64,000 nt of DNA, taken from the NCBI RefSeq assembly GCF_026967985.1, contig NZ_JAPVBJ010000005.1, positions 206,564 through 270,563 of the forward strand, written 5' to 3'. Each line of letters opens with the position of its first letter. The first letter of the stretch is position 1. A program made the position numbers and the translations under genes. This stretch comes from Modestobacter sp. VKM Ac-2984 (lineage in GTDB: Bacteria > Actinomycetota > Actinomycetes > Mycobacteriales > Geodermatophilaceae). The notes beneath the pieces are model-generated. The model searched no databases, was not told the origin of the DNA, and worked only from the letters and a program-made list of their open reading frames with translations. This document shows positions 19,137 through 30,336 of the stretch, one piece after another.

Positions 19137-19766
19137 GTGCTCGTCCTCGCGCTCGACACGGCCACCCCGACCCTCGTGGTCGGCCTCGCCCGCTGGACCG
19201 CCGGTGGACCCGCCGAGGTGCTCACCGAGCGCGGGCTGCCCTCGGGCAATCGGCACGCCGAGCTGCTCACCCCTGCGATCCGGGAGGTGCTCAGCACGGC
19301 CGGCGTCGCGATGGCCGACCTGGACGCCGTCGTGGTCGGCCTCGGACCGGGACCCTTCACCGGCCTGCGGGTGGGCATCGTCACCGCAGCCGCCCTGGGG
19401 GACGCCCGCGGGGTCCCGGTGCACGGGGTCTGCTCGCTGGATGCGGTCGGCGACGGCGCCCGCTCCGTCGTCACCGACGCCCGGCGCAAGGAGGTCCACT
19501 GGGCCACCTACGACGACGCCGGGGTGCGGCTCTCCGGCCCCGGCGTGGACCGGCCGGAGGACGCCCCGGTCGCCGACCCGGTCGTCGGGGACGTGCGGTT
19601 CGCCGATCGGCTGGGGCGCGAGGTCATCGCCGCGGAGGTCACCACCGCCGGGCTGCTGCGCGCCGCCGTCTCGCTGCTGGACCGGCCACCGGCGCCGCTG
19701 GAGCCGCTGTACCTGCGCCGTCCCGACGCGGTGCCCTCGGTGACCCGCAAGCCGGTGTCGCAGTGA
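19137..19766 (+). CDS. tsaB: tRNA t6A biosynthesis protein TsaB
   Basis: Non-catalytic ASKHA-fold partner that dimerises with TsaD for t6A37 synthesis. The 209-residue protein begins VLVLALDTATPTLVVGL and contains VVGLGPGPFTGLRVGIVTA, the standard TsaB signature. Start GTG 19137 follows a -10 element by 8 nt. Its stop overlaps the rimI start (GTGA). The tsaB-rimI-tsaD order is the common actinobacterial one. Confidence 0.94.
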   Translation: MLVLALDTATPTLVVGLARWTAGGPAEVLTERGLPSGNRHAELLTPAIREVLSTAGVAMADLDAVVVGLGPGPFTGLRVGIVTAAALGDARGVPVHGVCSLDAVGDGARSVVTDARRKEVHWATYDDAGVRLSGPGVDRPEDAPVADPVVGDVRFADRLGREVIAAEVTTAGLLRAAVSLLDRPPAPLEPLYLRRPDAVPSVTRKPVSQ

Positions 19767-20212
19767 CGGTGCAGCTGCGCGACATGACGGTCGACGACCT
19801 GACCGCGGTGATGGCGCTGGAGGAGGAGCTCTTCGCGCCGGACACCTGGACCGAGTGGATGTACCGGGACGAGCTCGACCGCCCCGACACCCGCCACTAC
19901 CTCGTCGCCGTCGATGCCGACGCCGTCCTCGGCTACGCGGGGCTGATCAGCTACCCCTACGAGGCGCACATCGCGACCATCGGGGTCACCGGCACCCGGC
20001 AGCACGAGGGGATCGGCGCACTGCTGCTGGACGCCCTGCTCACCGAGGCGGACGGGCGGAGGACGCCGGTGCTGCTGGAGGTCCGTGAGGACGACGAGGC
20101 GACCCAGGCGTTCTACCGCCGGCGCGGGTTCACCGAGATCGGCCGCCGCCCGAACTACTACCCGCTCAGTGGGAAGGACGCCGTCGTGATGCTGCGGGAG
20201 GTGCGGCGATGA
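19763..20212 (+). CDS. rimI: Ribosomal protein alanine N-acetyltransferase (RimI family)
   Basis: GNAT acetyltransferase of 149 residues. It has the acetyl-CoA binding segment [20 protein letters not shown] (a diverged Q/RxxGxG/A loop) and the C-terminal [18 protein letters not shown] typical of RimI. In E. coli RimI acetylates S18; mycobacterial RimI has broader N-terminal activity, so the substrate here is open. It is coupled by 4-nt overlaps to both tsaB and tsaD. Confidence 0.88.
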   Translation: MTVQLRDMTVDDLTAVMALEEELFAPDTWTEWMYRDELDRPDTRHYLVAVDADAVLGYAGLISYPYEAHIATIGVTGTRQHEGIGALLLDALLTEADGRRTPVLLEVREDDEATQAFYRRRGFTEIGRRPNYYPLSGKDAVVMLREVRR

Positions 20213-21243
20213 GCCAGCCGCTGGTGCTGGGGTTCGAGACCTCGTGCGACGAGACCGGCATCGGGCTGGTGCGCGGGCAGACGCTGCTCTCCGACGCGCT
20301 GGCCACCAGCATGGCCGAGCACGAGCGTTTCGGCGGGGTGGTCCCGGAGATCGCCAGCCGGGCGCACCTGGAGGCGATGGTCCCCACCGTGCACCGGTCG
20401 CTGGCCGACGCCGGGGTGACCCTCGGTGACGTCGACGCGATCGCGGTCACCGCCGGCCCGGGGCTGACCGGCGCGCTGTTGGTGGGGGTGGCGGCGGCCA
20501 AGGCCTATGCGCTGGCCCTCGACGTCCCGCTGTACGGGGTGAACCACCTGGCCGCGCACGTCGCCGTCGACGAGCTGGAGCACGGCCGGCTGGCCGAGCC
20601 CTCGATCGCCCTGCTCGTCTCCGGCGGGCACAGCTCCCTGCTGCTGGTGCCCGACCTCGCCCAGGAGGTGCAGGAGCTGGGCCGGACGATCGACGACGCG
20701 GCGGGGGAGGCCTTCGACAAGGTCGCCCGGGTGCTCGACCTGCCCTTCCCCGGTGGTCCGCCGATCGACCGGGCCGCCCGCGAGGGCGACCCGCGGGCCA
20801 TCCCGTTCCCGCGCGGCCTCACCGGCCCCCGCGACGCGGCCTACGACTTCTCCTTCTCCGGCCTGAAGACGGCGGTGGCCCGCTGGGTGGAGGGCCGACA
20901 GCGGGACGGGGAGCCGGTGTCGGTCGCCGACGTCTCCGCGTCCTTCCAGGAGGCGGTGGTCGACGTGCTGACCGCCAAGGCGGTGCGGGCCTGCCGCGAC
21001 CACGGGGTCGACCACCTGGTCATCGGGGGCGGAGTGGCGGCCAACTCGCGGCTGCGCGCCCTGGCCCAGGAGCGCTGCGACGCCGCCGGCATCGTGCTGC
21101 GCACCCCGAGCCCGCGGCTGTGCACCGACAACGGCGCGATGGTGGCCGCGCTCGGGTCGCGGCTGGTCGAGGCCGGCGTGCCCGTGGCGCCGATCGACCT
21201 GGGCGCCGACAGCTCCATGCCGATCGACCTCATCTCCCGCTGA
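20209..21243 (+). CDS. tsaD: tRNA N6-adenosine threonylcarbamoyltransferase TsaD
   Basis: Transfers the threonylcarbamoyl group to A37 of ANN-decoding tRNAs. The 344-residue protein has the N-terminal [14 protein letters not shown] and the iron-binding pair H113 and H117 in NHLAAH. ASKHA nucleotide-binding segments ([25 protein letters not shown]) and the C-terminal [14 protein letters not shown] are present. The ATG overlaps the rimI stop. It ends the tsaB-rimI-tsaD operon at a palindrome at 21245. Confidence 0.97.
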   Translation: MSQPLVLGFETSCDETGIGLVRGQTLLSDALATSMAEHERFGGVVPEIASRAHLEAMVPTVHRSLADAGVTLGDVDAIAVTAGPGLTGALLVGVAAAKAYALALDVPLYGVNHLAAHVAVDELEHGRLAEPSIALLVSGGHSSLLLVPDLAQEVQELGRTIDDAAGEAFDKVARVLDLPFPGGPPIDRAAREGDPRAIPFPRGLTGPRDAAYDFSFSGLKTAVARWVEGRQRDGEPVSVADVSASFQEAVVDVLTAKAVRACRDHGVDHLVIGGGVAANSRLRALAQERCDAAGIVLRTPSPRLCTDNGAMVAALGSRLVEAGVPVAPIDLGADSSMPIDLISR

Positions 21244-21244
21244 A

Positions 21245-21268
21245 CCACCAAAATGGCCATTCTGGTGG
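21245..21268. terminator. 24-bp palindrome between convergent tsaD and methyltransferase genes
   Basis: Two 12-nt arms, one mismatch, no spacer, and more A/T than its surroundings (centre AATGGCCATT). It fills the 27-bp gap between convergent genes, so a shared bidirectional terminator is the simplest reading; a protein-binding site is possible. Confidence 0.5.
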
Positions 21269-21270
21269 AC

Positions 21271-22536
21271 CTAGTGGGCCGCGCAGACCAGCACGGTCGG
21301 GGCGCCGGCGACGCGGGTGACGACGACGACCGCGCTGCCCTCGCCGGGGCCGCGGAGTTGGCGGGCCAGCGTCTCCGGCTCGATCGGCGACCCCCGCTTC
21401 TTGACCACCACCCGGCCCACCCCGCGCGCCCGCAGCAGCGCCTTCAGCTTCTTGAGGTTGAACGGCAGCACCTCGGTCACCCGGTACGAGCTGACCCACG
21501 GCGAGTCCGCTGTCGCGTCGGAGGTCAGGTAGGCGATCGTCGGGTCGACCAGCGTCGCGTCCAGCTCGGCCGCGGCGAGGGCCACCAGGCCGGAGCGGAT
21601 GACCGCCGGGTCGGGCTCGTGCAGCCACTCGCGCACCGGGCCCGGCTCGGCGTCACCGGGGTCCGTGTCGGCGGTCAGCTCCCGGACCACGCCGTCCCGG
21701 CCGACGACGGTGGCCCGGCGCCAGGTGCGCGACGGCGCGCGCCCCCACAGCAGCGCCTCGACGATCGACCCGCCCACCGACACCCACTCGGCCTCGACCC
21801 CGGCCGGCACCCGGTCGTGGTCCAGCCCTGGAGCCACCTTCACCAGGCAGGTGGGCACGGCGTCGAGCAGCGCCTGCACCGTCGACCACGGTGGGGACCA
21901 GCGGTCCGGGTCGAGCTGGCGGCGCCCGCCGGCCCGCCGGGCGGGGTCCAGGACGGCGGCGTCGCAACCGGCCACCCGGCCCCCGGTCGCGGCGGCCACC
22001 AGCTCGACGGCGTCGGCGTCGCGGACCTCGACGCCGGTGAGCCCGGACGCCGTGGTGTTGAGCCGGGTGAGCTCGCGGGCGACCGGGTCCAGGTCGACGG
22101 CGACCACGGTGGCGCCGGCCCGGGCCAGGGCGATCGTGTCGGTGCCGGCGGCGCAGCCGAGGTCGACCACCGACCGGGCGCCGTCGGCCAGCAACCGGGC
22201 GGCCCGCCGGTCGGCGAGCACCGGGCGGCCGGCCTGCTCCAGCGCGTCGGCGGTGAAGAAGAACCGGTCGGCATCGGCGCCGAACGCCGGCCGGGCCCGC
22301 TCCCGCTGCCGGGCGATGCCCCAGGCCGGGCCGGCCAGCTCCACGCCCACCTCGGCCCGAAGCCGGGTCAGTGCGGTGACCGCGTCGGCGCGTCCGGCCA
22401 GCAGCTCCCGCGCGCGGGTGAGCGCCGCCGCGCCGGCCGGGGTCGCGAGGGCCTGGAGCTGGCGCACCGTCTCCGCGGCCTGCCCGCCGGGCTCGTCGTC
22501 GTGGGGGTCGCCGGGCACCGCCACAGCCTGGTGCAT
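21271..22536 (-). CDS. Class I SAM-dependent methyltransferase with THUMP-like C-terminus
   Basis: A 421-residue protein. The central Rossmann methyltransferase fold has motif I VVDLGCAAGTDTIALA, the acidic strand VVAVDLDP, and a DPARR motif in place of the usual catalytic loop. The C-terminal region (VSSYRVTEVLPFNLKKLKA and later) resembles the THUMP-like domain found in a family of putative RNA methyltransferases. The target is unknown. The ATG 22536 start is chosen so that the gene begins outside the groES operator; GTG at about 22548 is an alternative. Confidence 0.82.
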   Translation of the reverse strand: MHQAVAVPGDPHDDEPGGQAAETVRQLQALATPAGAAALTRARELLAGRADAVTALTRLRAEVGVELAGPAWGIARQRERARPAFGADADRFFFTADALEQAGRPVLADRRAARLLADGARSVVDLGCAAGTDTIALARAGATVVAVDLDPVARELTRLNTTASGLTGVEVRDADAVELVAAATGGRVAGCDAAVLDPARRAGGRRQLDPDRWSPPWSTVQALLDAVPTCLVKVAPGLDHDRVPAGVEAEWVSVGGSIVEALLWGRAPSRTWRRATVVGRDGVVRELTADTDPGDAEPGPVREWLHEPDPAVIRSGLVALAAAELDATLVDPTIAYLTSDATADSPWVSSYRVTEVLPFNLKKLKALLRARGVGRVVVKKRGSPIEPETLARQLRGPGEGSAVVVVTRVAGAPTVLVCAAH

Positions 22537-22564
22537 CGCCGTCCCCACCTGGGCAGGACCCCGG

Positions 22565-22594
22565 TTGAGCGGCTGGCACTCACGTGGGTAGAGT
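22565..22594 (+). promoter_or_regulatory. groESL promoter (sigma-A/HrdB-like)
   Basis: TTGAGC (22565-22570), an 18-nt spacer, then TAGAGT (22589-22594). The -10 lies inside the CIRCE operator, so HrcA binding would block polymerase. Confidence 0.6.
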
Positions 22595-22599
22595 GCCAA
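22573..22599 (+). promoter_or_regulatory. CIRCE operator (HrcA-binding) of groESL
   Basis: CTGGCACTC-N9-GAGTGCCAA matches the CIRCE consensus TTAGCACTC-N9-GAGTGCTAA, with perfect 8-bp inner arms. It lies about 110 bp upstream of groES. HrcA is not encoded in this window. Confidence 0.93.
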
Positions 22600-22708
22600 T
22601 CGACACGGGCCGGGCCCCGACCCCCGCGACGGCGAGGCCCAGCCCCCGTGCCACAGCATCAGCACCATCCATCGAGAGCCCGTCCGACACCGAAGGGGGC
22701 GTCACGAC

Positions 22709-23017
22709 GTGACGACCGCTACCAAGGTCAACATCAAGCCGCTCGAGGACCGCGTGGTGGTCCAGGCCAATGAGGCCGAGACCACCACCGCCTCCGGTCT
22801 GGTCATCCCGGACACCGCCAAGGAGAAGCCCCAGGAGGGCACCGTCATCGCTGTCGGCCCCGGCCGCGTCGACGACAACGGCAACCGGGTCCCGCTCGAC
22901 GTGAACGTCGGCGACGTGGTCATCTACTCGAAGTACGGCGGCACCGAGGTGCGCTACGGCGGCGAGGACTACCTCGTCCTCTCCGCGCGCGACCTGCTCG
23001 CCGTCGTCTCCAAGTAG
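22709..23017 (+). CDS. groES: Co-chaperonin GroES
   Basis: Heptameric lid of the GroEL chaperonin. The 102-residue product has [14 protein letters not shown], the mobile-loop region with [14 protein letters not shown], and [15 protein letters not shown]. It starts at GTG 22709. CIRCE control upstream indicates heat-shock induction through HrcA release. groEL follows after 131 bp that contain a strong hairpin. Confidence 0.98.
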   Translation: MTTATKVNIKPLEDRVVVQANEAETTTASGLVIPDTAKEKPQEGTVIAVGPGRVDDNGNRVPLDVNVGDVVIYSKYGGTEVRYGGEDYLVLSARDLLAVVSK

Positions 23018-23062
23018 GAGACCCCCGGCCCCTGCTCGGGGCCGCGCACGACACAGCACGAC

Positions 23063-23101
23063 ACCGCCCCGGCGACCCGTACCACCGGGTCCCGGGGCGG
23101 T
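23063..23101 (+). terminator. Hairpin between groES and groEL
   Basis: A 10-bp outer stem (23063-23072 with 23092-23101) and a 5-bp inner stem, with a small internal loop. No T-tract. It could reduce groEL read-through, or end a monocistronic groES transcript and stabilise it. Confidence 0.55.
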
Positions 23102-23136
23102 CGTCGTCTGCCCCCGTCTTCCTCCGCACCACCTGA

Positions 23137-24789
<1,653 letters not shown>

Positions 24790-24810
24790 GCTGAGCGCGA
24801 CCGGCTGACC

Positions 24811-24844
24811 TCCGCCCCCGTTCCCGCCTGGGAGCGGGGGCGGA
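24811..24844 (+). terminator. Terminator hairpin after groEL
   Basis: A 10-bp stem (24811-24820 with 24835-24844) that continues inward through TTCCC/GGGAG (one G-T pair), with a 4-nt loop, 22 bp after the groEL stop. No T-tract. Confidence 0.65.
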
Positions 24845-24933
24845 CCGGTTCCCGGCCGCGGGGCGTACACCCCGTGCGGGTCAGCCCGCCGAAGCCGGGT
24901 TCAAGGTGTCCGCGTGGCGGTCGATGGGGTGGT

Positions 24934-26547
24934 GTGCACGCCACGGAGGCCGGTGAGAGGGCAGCGTCCCTCTCCTCTCCGGCGACCGCTGCGGACGCCG
25001 CCGAGCTGGCGGTCGCCCTCGGCGAGCTCGAGGCGCTGTCGCGTTTCGACCACGACGGCATCGGGAAGCGGGCGCAGGCAGCGCAGGACGCCGCCCGTGC
25101 ACTGGACGCCCCGGAGCTGGAGCTGCGGGCGCGACTGGTGTCGGCCGACCTGGCCCGCCGACGCGGCGACGTGGCCGAGGCCGGCCGGGTCGCCCGCGAG
25201 GTGCAGCGCTGGGCCACCGACGCGGGGTCCCGGCACGTGCTGTCCCGCAGCCACTTCCTGCTGGCGGCCGTCTTCCAGGAGCTGGGCGACCTGTCGCTCG
25301 CTCTGGAGCACGCCGTCCAGTCGGTGGACCTCCTCGGTGACGACGGGCCCCCGGCGCAGCGGATCGACCACCTCGCCCGGCTGGCCGACTGCCAGGGCCT
25401 GCAGGGTGACGAGGGAGCGCGCGAGCGGTACGCGGAGGTCCTCGGTCTCGCCGCACAGCTCGGTGACGTGGACCGGCAACTGCTGATCCTGAACAACTGG
25501 GCCTACGTGGAGACGATCGCCGGCCGGTACGACGGTGCCCTGACCCTGAGCACGAAGCTGCAGGCGCTCTCCGATGAGCACGGGGTGGTGTTGCACGTCG
25601 GGCGGCTGGACACCATCGCCCGCGCCCTCCTCGGCCTGGGGCGGCTGGAGGAGGCGGAGAGCGCCCTCGCGCCGGGCACCCGGTCCGGGGCGCTGGACGC
25701 CTCCTCGGACGGGGACGCCGGCGCCGACTTCCTGCTCACCCTGGCCGAGGTCCGTCGTCGGCGGGGGCGCGTGGCAGAGGCTCAGGAGGCGCTCGACGAG
25801 TGCGTGCGCCGGTGCGAGCAGCACGGGCTGACCGCCATCCGGGTGCGCGCCCGGCGGGAGCAGGCCGAGCTGCACGCGGCAGGTGCTGACTACCGGGCGG
25901 CGTTCGAGGAGCACCAGCTGTACTGCCAGGCGGCGCTGGACCTGCAGTCCGTGCAACGCGATGCCCGGGCCCGGGCGCTGCAGGCGATGTACGAGACCAC
26001 CGAGGCGCGGCGGCAGAGCCGGCGCTACCGCGAGCTCTCGCTGCGTGACCCGCTGACGGGCCTGTACAACCGTCGCTTCGTCGACGACCAGCTCCCGCGG
26101 GTGCTGGACCGGGCGACCACGACCGACGAGGTCGTCTCCGTGGCGCTGGTCGACCTGGACCACTTCAAGCGCGTCAACGACACGTGGTCCCACGACATCG
26201 GGGACCAGGTGCTCCGTGCGGTGGCGGCGAGGCTCGAGGTCGCCGCCTCCGGCTCCGCCGTGCCGGGTGGCTTCGCCGCCCGGATGGGGGGCGAGGAGTT
26301 CCTGCTGGTGCTCGTGGGCGGGGACCTGCGGAGCACCGTCCGGCAGCTGGAGGACCTGCGCCGGGAGGTCGCCGCCCACCCGTGGGGCGAGTTGGCCGAC
26401 GACCTGGCGGTGACGCTGAGCGCCGGGGTGGCCACAACCGCCGGGGACGCCGGCGCGACGATCGCCGGCCTGCTCAGCCGCGCCGACGAGCACCTGTACG
26501 GGGCGAAGACCCGGGGGCGGGACCTGGTCGTCAGCGACCTGGGCTGA
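24934..26547 (+). CDS. TPR-GGDEF diguanylate cyclase (soluble)
   Basis: Probable c-di-GMP synthase. Residues about 20-370 form alpha-helical TPR-like repeats (several A/L-rich 30-40-residue hairpins). They are followed by a linker helix and a GGDEF domain from about 385. The domain has DPLTGLYNRRF, LVDLDHFKRVND and the active-site loop RMGGEEF (GGEEF at residues 452-456), so it should be catalytically competent. No RxxD inhibitory site precedes the loop and there is no membrane segment. The start is uncertain: GTG 24934 was chosen, and GTG 24874 would add 20 residues. Confidence 0.87.
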   Translation: MHATEAGERAASLSSPATAADAAELAVALGELEALSRFDHDGIGKRAQAAQDAARALDAPELELRARLVSADLARRRGDVAEAGRVAREVQRWATDAGSRHVLSRSHFLLAAVFQELGDLSLALEHAVQSVDLLGDDGPPAQRIDHLARLADCQGLQGDEGARERYAEVLGLAAQLGDVDRQLLILNNWAYVETIAGRYDGALTLSTKLQALSDEHGVVLHVGRLDTIARALLGLGRLEEAESALAPGTRSGALDASSDGDAGADFLLTLAEVRRRRGRVAEAQEALDECVRRCEQHGLTAIRVRARREQAELHAAGADYRAAFEEHQLYCQAALDLQSVQRDARARALQAMYETTEARRQSRRYRELSLRDPLTGLYNRRFVDDQLPRVLDRATTTDEVVSVALVDLDHFKRVNDTWSHDIGDQVLRAVAARLEVAASGSAVPGGFAARMGGEEFLLVLVGGDLRSTVRQLEDLRREVAAHPWGELADDLAVTLSAGVATTAGDAGATIAGLLSRADEHLYGAKTRGRDLVVSDLG

Positions 26548-26560
26548 GCGGTGCCGGACA

Positions 26561-26606
26561 GCCGAGAGGGCCGGTCCGACGCGTTCGTCGGACCGGCCCT
26601 CTCGGC
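26561..26606. terminator. Perfect 21-bp bidirectional terminator
   Basis: 26561-26581 and 26586-26606 are exact reverse complements around the loop CGTT. It lies between the convergent GGDEF and whiD-like genes. Confidence 0.85.
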
Positions 26607-26641
26607 GTCTCGTCAGCGGGGGAGGTCTCCCGCCAGCAGGA

Positions 26642-26941
26642 TCAGACCGCGGCGGCGATGGCGGCGGGTTCGGCGGCGATCAGCCGCGCGCGCTCCTCCT
26701 CGCTCATGCCGCCCCAGACCCCGTAGGGCTCGCGGACCGACAGGGCGTGCTGGAGACAGGACTCGATCACCGGACAACGTCCGCAGACGGCTTTGGCGGC
26801 GGCCTGGCGGCGAGCACGGGCCGGCCCGCGCTCACCGTCGGGGTGGAAGAAGAGCGACGTGCTCTCGCCCCGGCAGGAACCGTGCAGCTGCCAGTCCCAG
26901 ACCTCGGCCACGGGGTTGGGCAGTCGGCGGATGTCAGCCAT
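26642..26941 (-). CDS. whiD: WhiB-family Fe-S regulator, WhiD/WhiB3 type
   Basis: A 99-residue Wbl protein. Cysteines C23, C53, C56 and C62 would bind a redox/NO-sensitive 4Fe-4S cluster. The turn GVWGG (residues 74-78) is the sigma-factor/DNA contact region. The N-terminus MADIRRLPNPVAEVWDWQL and the segment LFFHPDGERGPAR match Streptomyces WhiD and mycobacterial WhiB3 far better than WhiB1, WblA or WblE types. The ATG follows GAGGAGG. It is divergent from the bldM-like gene, as whiD and bldM are neighbours in Streptomyces. In this non-Streptomyces genome the role may be stress or morphology. Confidence 0.9.
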   Translation of the reverse strand: MADIRRLPNPVAEVWDWQLHGSCRGESTSLFFHPDGERGPARARRQAAAKAVCGRCPVIESCLQHALSVREPYGVWGGMSEEERARLIAAEPAAIAAAV

Positions 26942-27308
26942 TGGACCTCCTCGGCTCGGTGCACCGGGGGGTCTGCCCGGTCGCTTCCGGCCCGATGCCC
27001 GCTGCCGAGCAGCCGCAAACACGACCGATCGTGCTCGTCCTGCGAGATCGGCCGAGTTGTGCTTCAGCCGTCGCCCGATCACGGGTCGTCACCCGCGGGG
27101 GTGACGGCCACTGTTGCTGCGCTACCCAGCGGATCAAGGTGGTCACAGTGAGTGCCGACCACCAGGGTGGGGGACACCCCGCCACCCGTCCGGGAGACCG
27201 GGGGTGCCGGCGCTCCCGGGAGCGGGGGGACACCCCGCTCCGGCCACCCGCCCGGGCGACGCCCGGTCGGTACGCCGCCGGCTCCGACCGGCGCAGACGG
27301 GAGCAGTC
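26942..27308. promoter_or_regulatory. Divergent whiD-bldM intergenic region
   Basis: A 367-bp region with no supportable gene; open frames across it have no recognisable start or homology. It must contain the promoters of both regulators. A 9-nt palindrome TCACAGTGA lies at 27143-27151 in a somewhat less GC-rich stretch and is a candidate operator. Closer to bldM (27180-27290) the sequence is strongly biased GC with short repeats of GGGGACACCCCG type. No confident -10/-35 pair was identified. Confidence 0.5.
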
Positions 27309-28067
27309 GTGATCGAGGACAGGGCGCGGGGCAACGGCAGCGGTGGATCCGTCGTCTGGGTGTTCGACGAGCGCCGCCGGGTCCGGGACGACGTCGCCGG
27401 CCGGCTGCTGGCCCTGCCGTTCGTCAGCCGCGTCGAGGCCGTCGCCGACCCCGCGTCGCTGATGGCCCGGCTGGACAACCGGGTGCCCGACGTCCTGCTC
27501 GTCGGCACCCAGCGGGCGACCGACAGCGGGCTGTCGGTGGCCACCCAGGTCCTGCGCGCCCACCCCGCGCTGCCGGTGCTGATGCTGGGGGCGCCGGACG
27601 ACGCCGAGACCGTGCGCGCCGCGGTCTCCCTCGGCGCCCGGGGCTACCTCCGCTGGGACGCCAGCCCGGTGGAGCTCGGGCTCGGGCTGTCCCGCACCGG
27701 CATGCGACCCGAGGGTGGGCGCCTGCCCCACCAGCCGGCCCCTGCGCCGCGCAGCCCGCAGCACACGGGCATGCTCGCCGGCACCCCCGCCGGCTCGAGC
27801 TGGAGCGGCGCCAGCCCGCTGGCCGGCCTGGCCCCGACCACGGTGCGGTCCACGGTCCCCGAGACGCCGCAGGCCGCCCTGTCGGGCCGGGAGATGCAGG
27901 TGCTCACCGGGATGAGCCAGGGCAAGAGCAACGCCCAGATCGGCCGGGAGCTCTACCTGTCCGAGGACACGATCAAGACCCACGCGCGGCGGCTGTTCCG
28001 CAAGCTGGGCGCCAAGGACCGCGCCGAGGCCGTCGCCACCGGCTTCCGCCGCGGCATCATGACCTGA
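27309..28067 (+). CDS. bldM: BldM-like response regulator with degenerate receiver
   Basis: LuxR/NarL-type regulator. The C-terminal helix-turn-helix (about 188-252; GREMQVLTGMSQGKSNAQIG and LSEDTIKTHARRLFRKLGA) is very close to Streptomyces BldM. The receiver half (about 15-125) keeps the fold pattern, but the phosphoacceptor position is G66 (DVLLVG) and the N-terminal acidic pair is reduced. Phosphorylation is therefore unlikely. About 50 Pro/Ser/Gly-rich linker residues separate the domains, making it 252 residues versus roughly 200 for BldM. Start GTG 27309 after GGGAG. Neighbours whiD and guaB match the Streptomyces order. Confidence 0.88.
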   Translation: MIEDRARGNGSGGSVVWVFDERRRVRDDVAGRLLALPFVSRVEAVADPASLMARLDNRVPDVLLVGTQRATDSGLSVATQVLRAHPALPVLMLGAPDDAETVRAAVSLGARGYLRWDASPVELGLGLSRTGMRPEGGRLPHQPAPAPRSPQHTGMLAGTPAGSSWSGASPLAGLAPTTVRSTVPETPQAALSGREMQVLTGMSQGKSNAQIGRELYLSEDTIKTHARRLFRKLGAKDRAEAVATGFRRGIMT

Positions 28068-28094
28068 CCTGACCTGACCCAGCGAGAAGCGCCC

Positions 28095-28128
28095 GAGCGC
28101 GGAGTCCGGACCCCCGGACACCGCGCTC
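28095..28128 (+). terminator. Terminator after bldM-like gene
   Basis: Nested stems GAGCGCGG/CCGCGCTC and TCCGG/CCGGA around a short C loop, in the 121-bp gap between convergent genes. A triple CCTGA direct repeat lies just before it at about 28064-28078. Confidence 0.6.
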
Positions 28129-28188
28129 AGCCGTCTCTCGGGCGCCGTCCCGGCCGCTTGTGGCGGGGCGTGGCGCGGAGGGTCCCGC

Positions 28189-28623
28189 CTAGTCGTCGCG
28201 GGCGTGCCGGCCGCCGGTGCCGTGCCGGCCGGTGGGCTCCTCGCGCTCGGCGAGCGCGGCCACCCCGTCGGCGTAACCGCTGGCGTAGTCCCAGCTGACG
28301 TAGTCGTCGGGGTCGGGGTCGAACGGCGGCTCGTGCCGGCCGGTCTGGCCCTCGTCGAGCAGCTGGCGAAGGTTCGCCTGCATCAGCGCCCAGTCGACGT
28401 GGTGCTCCTCGTCGCAGTCGGGGCAGTCCACGACGATGCCCTTGACCCCGGTCGGCTCCAGCAGCGTGCGGAAGACCTCGAGCTCGGCCAGGTCGTCGAG
28501 CACCCCGGCCCGTTCCTCCATGGTCAGCGGTGGCTGCACCGAGTGGTCACCGGAACCGAGACCGTCCCCGAAGTCCGGGTCGCGATCCGGGGTCGCGCCG
28601 AATGCGTCGTCCCACGCGTCCAC
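28189..28623 (-). CDS. DUF5319 family protein (Rv3412-like)
   Basis: A 144-residue soluble acidic protein of unknown function. It has the conserved segments LTMEERAGVLDDLAELEVFR and VDCPDCDEEHHVDW, where a C-x2-C and His pair could bind metal, and the tail PDDYVSWDYASGYADG. This family is found beside guaB in mycobacteria (Rv3412 next to guaB2) and other actinobacteria. The GTG start follows GAGGAGGACAC. It is divergent from guaB. Function not known. Confidence 0.85.
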   Translation of the reverse strand: MDAWDDAFGATPDRDPDFGDGLGSGDHSVQPPLTMEERAGVLDDLAELEVFRTLLEPTGVKGIVVDCPDCDEEHHVDWALMQANLRQLLDEGQTGRHEPPFDPDPDDYVSWDYASGYADGVAALAEREEPTGRHGTGGRHARDD

Positions 28624-28744
28624 GTGTCCTCCTCGCCGGACAGGCCGGCCTTCTCGGTCAGTGCTGGTCAGCCAGCAGTCGGGCCGGGCGCACCCGGCCA
28701 CCGGACCACGGTAGCGGGGGGCGGGAGCCCACCGGTGCTCCGCC

Positions 28745-28750
28745 TAACAT
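28745..28750 (+). promoter_or_regulatory. guaB -10 element and hairpin leader
   Basis: TAACAT about 62 nt before the guaB ATG. The predicted leader holds a 7-bp hairpin at 28766-28780 (GCGCCTC/GAGGCGC). No purine riboswitch core was recognised. Confidence 0.4.
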
Positions 28751-28752
28751 GA

Positions 28753-30333
<1,581 letters not shown>

Positions 30334-30336
30334 CCC

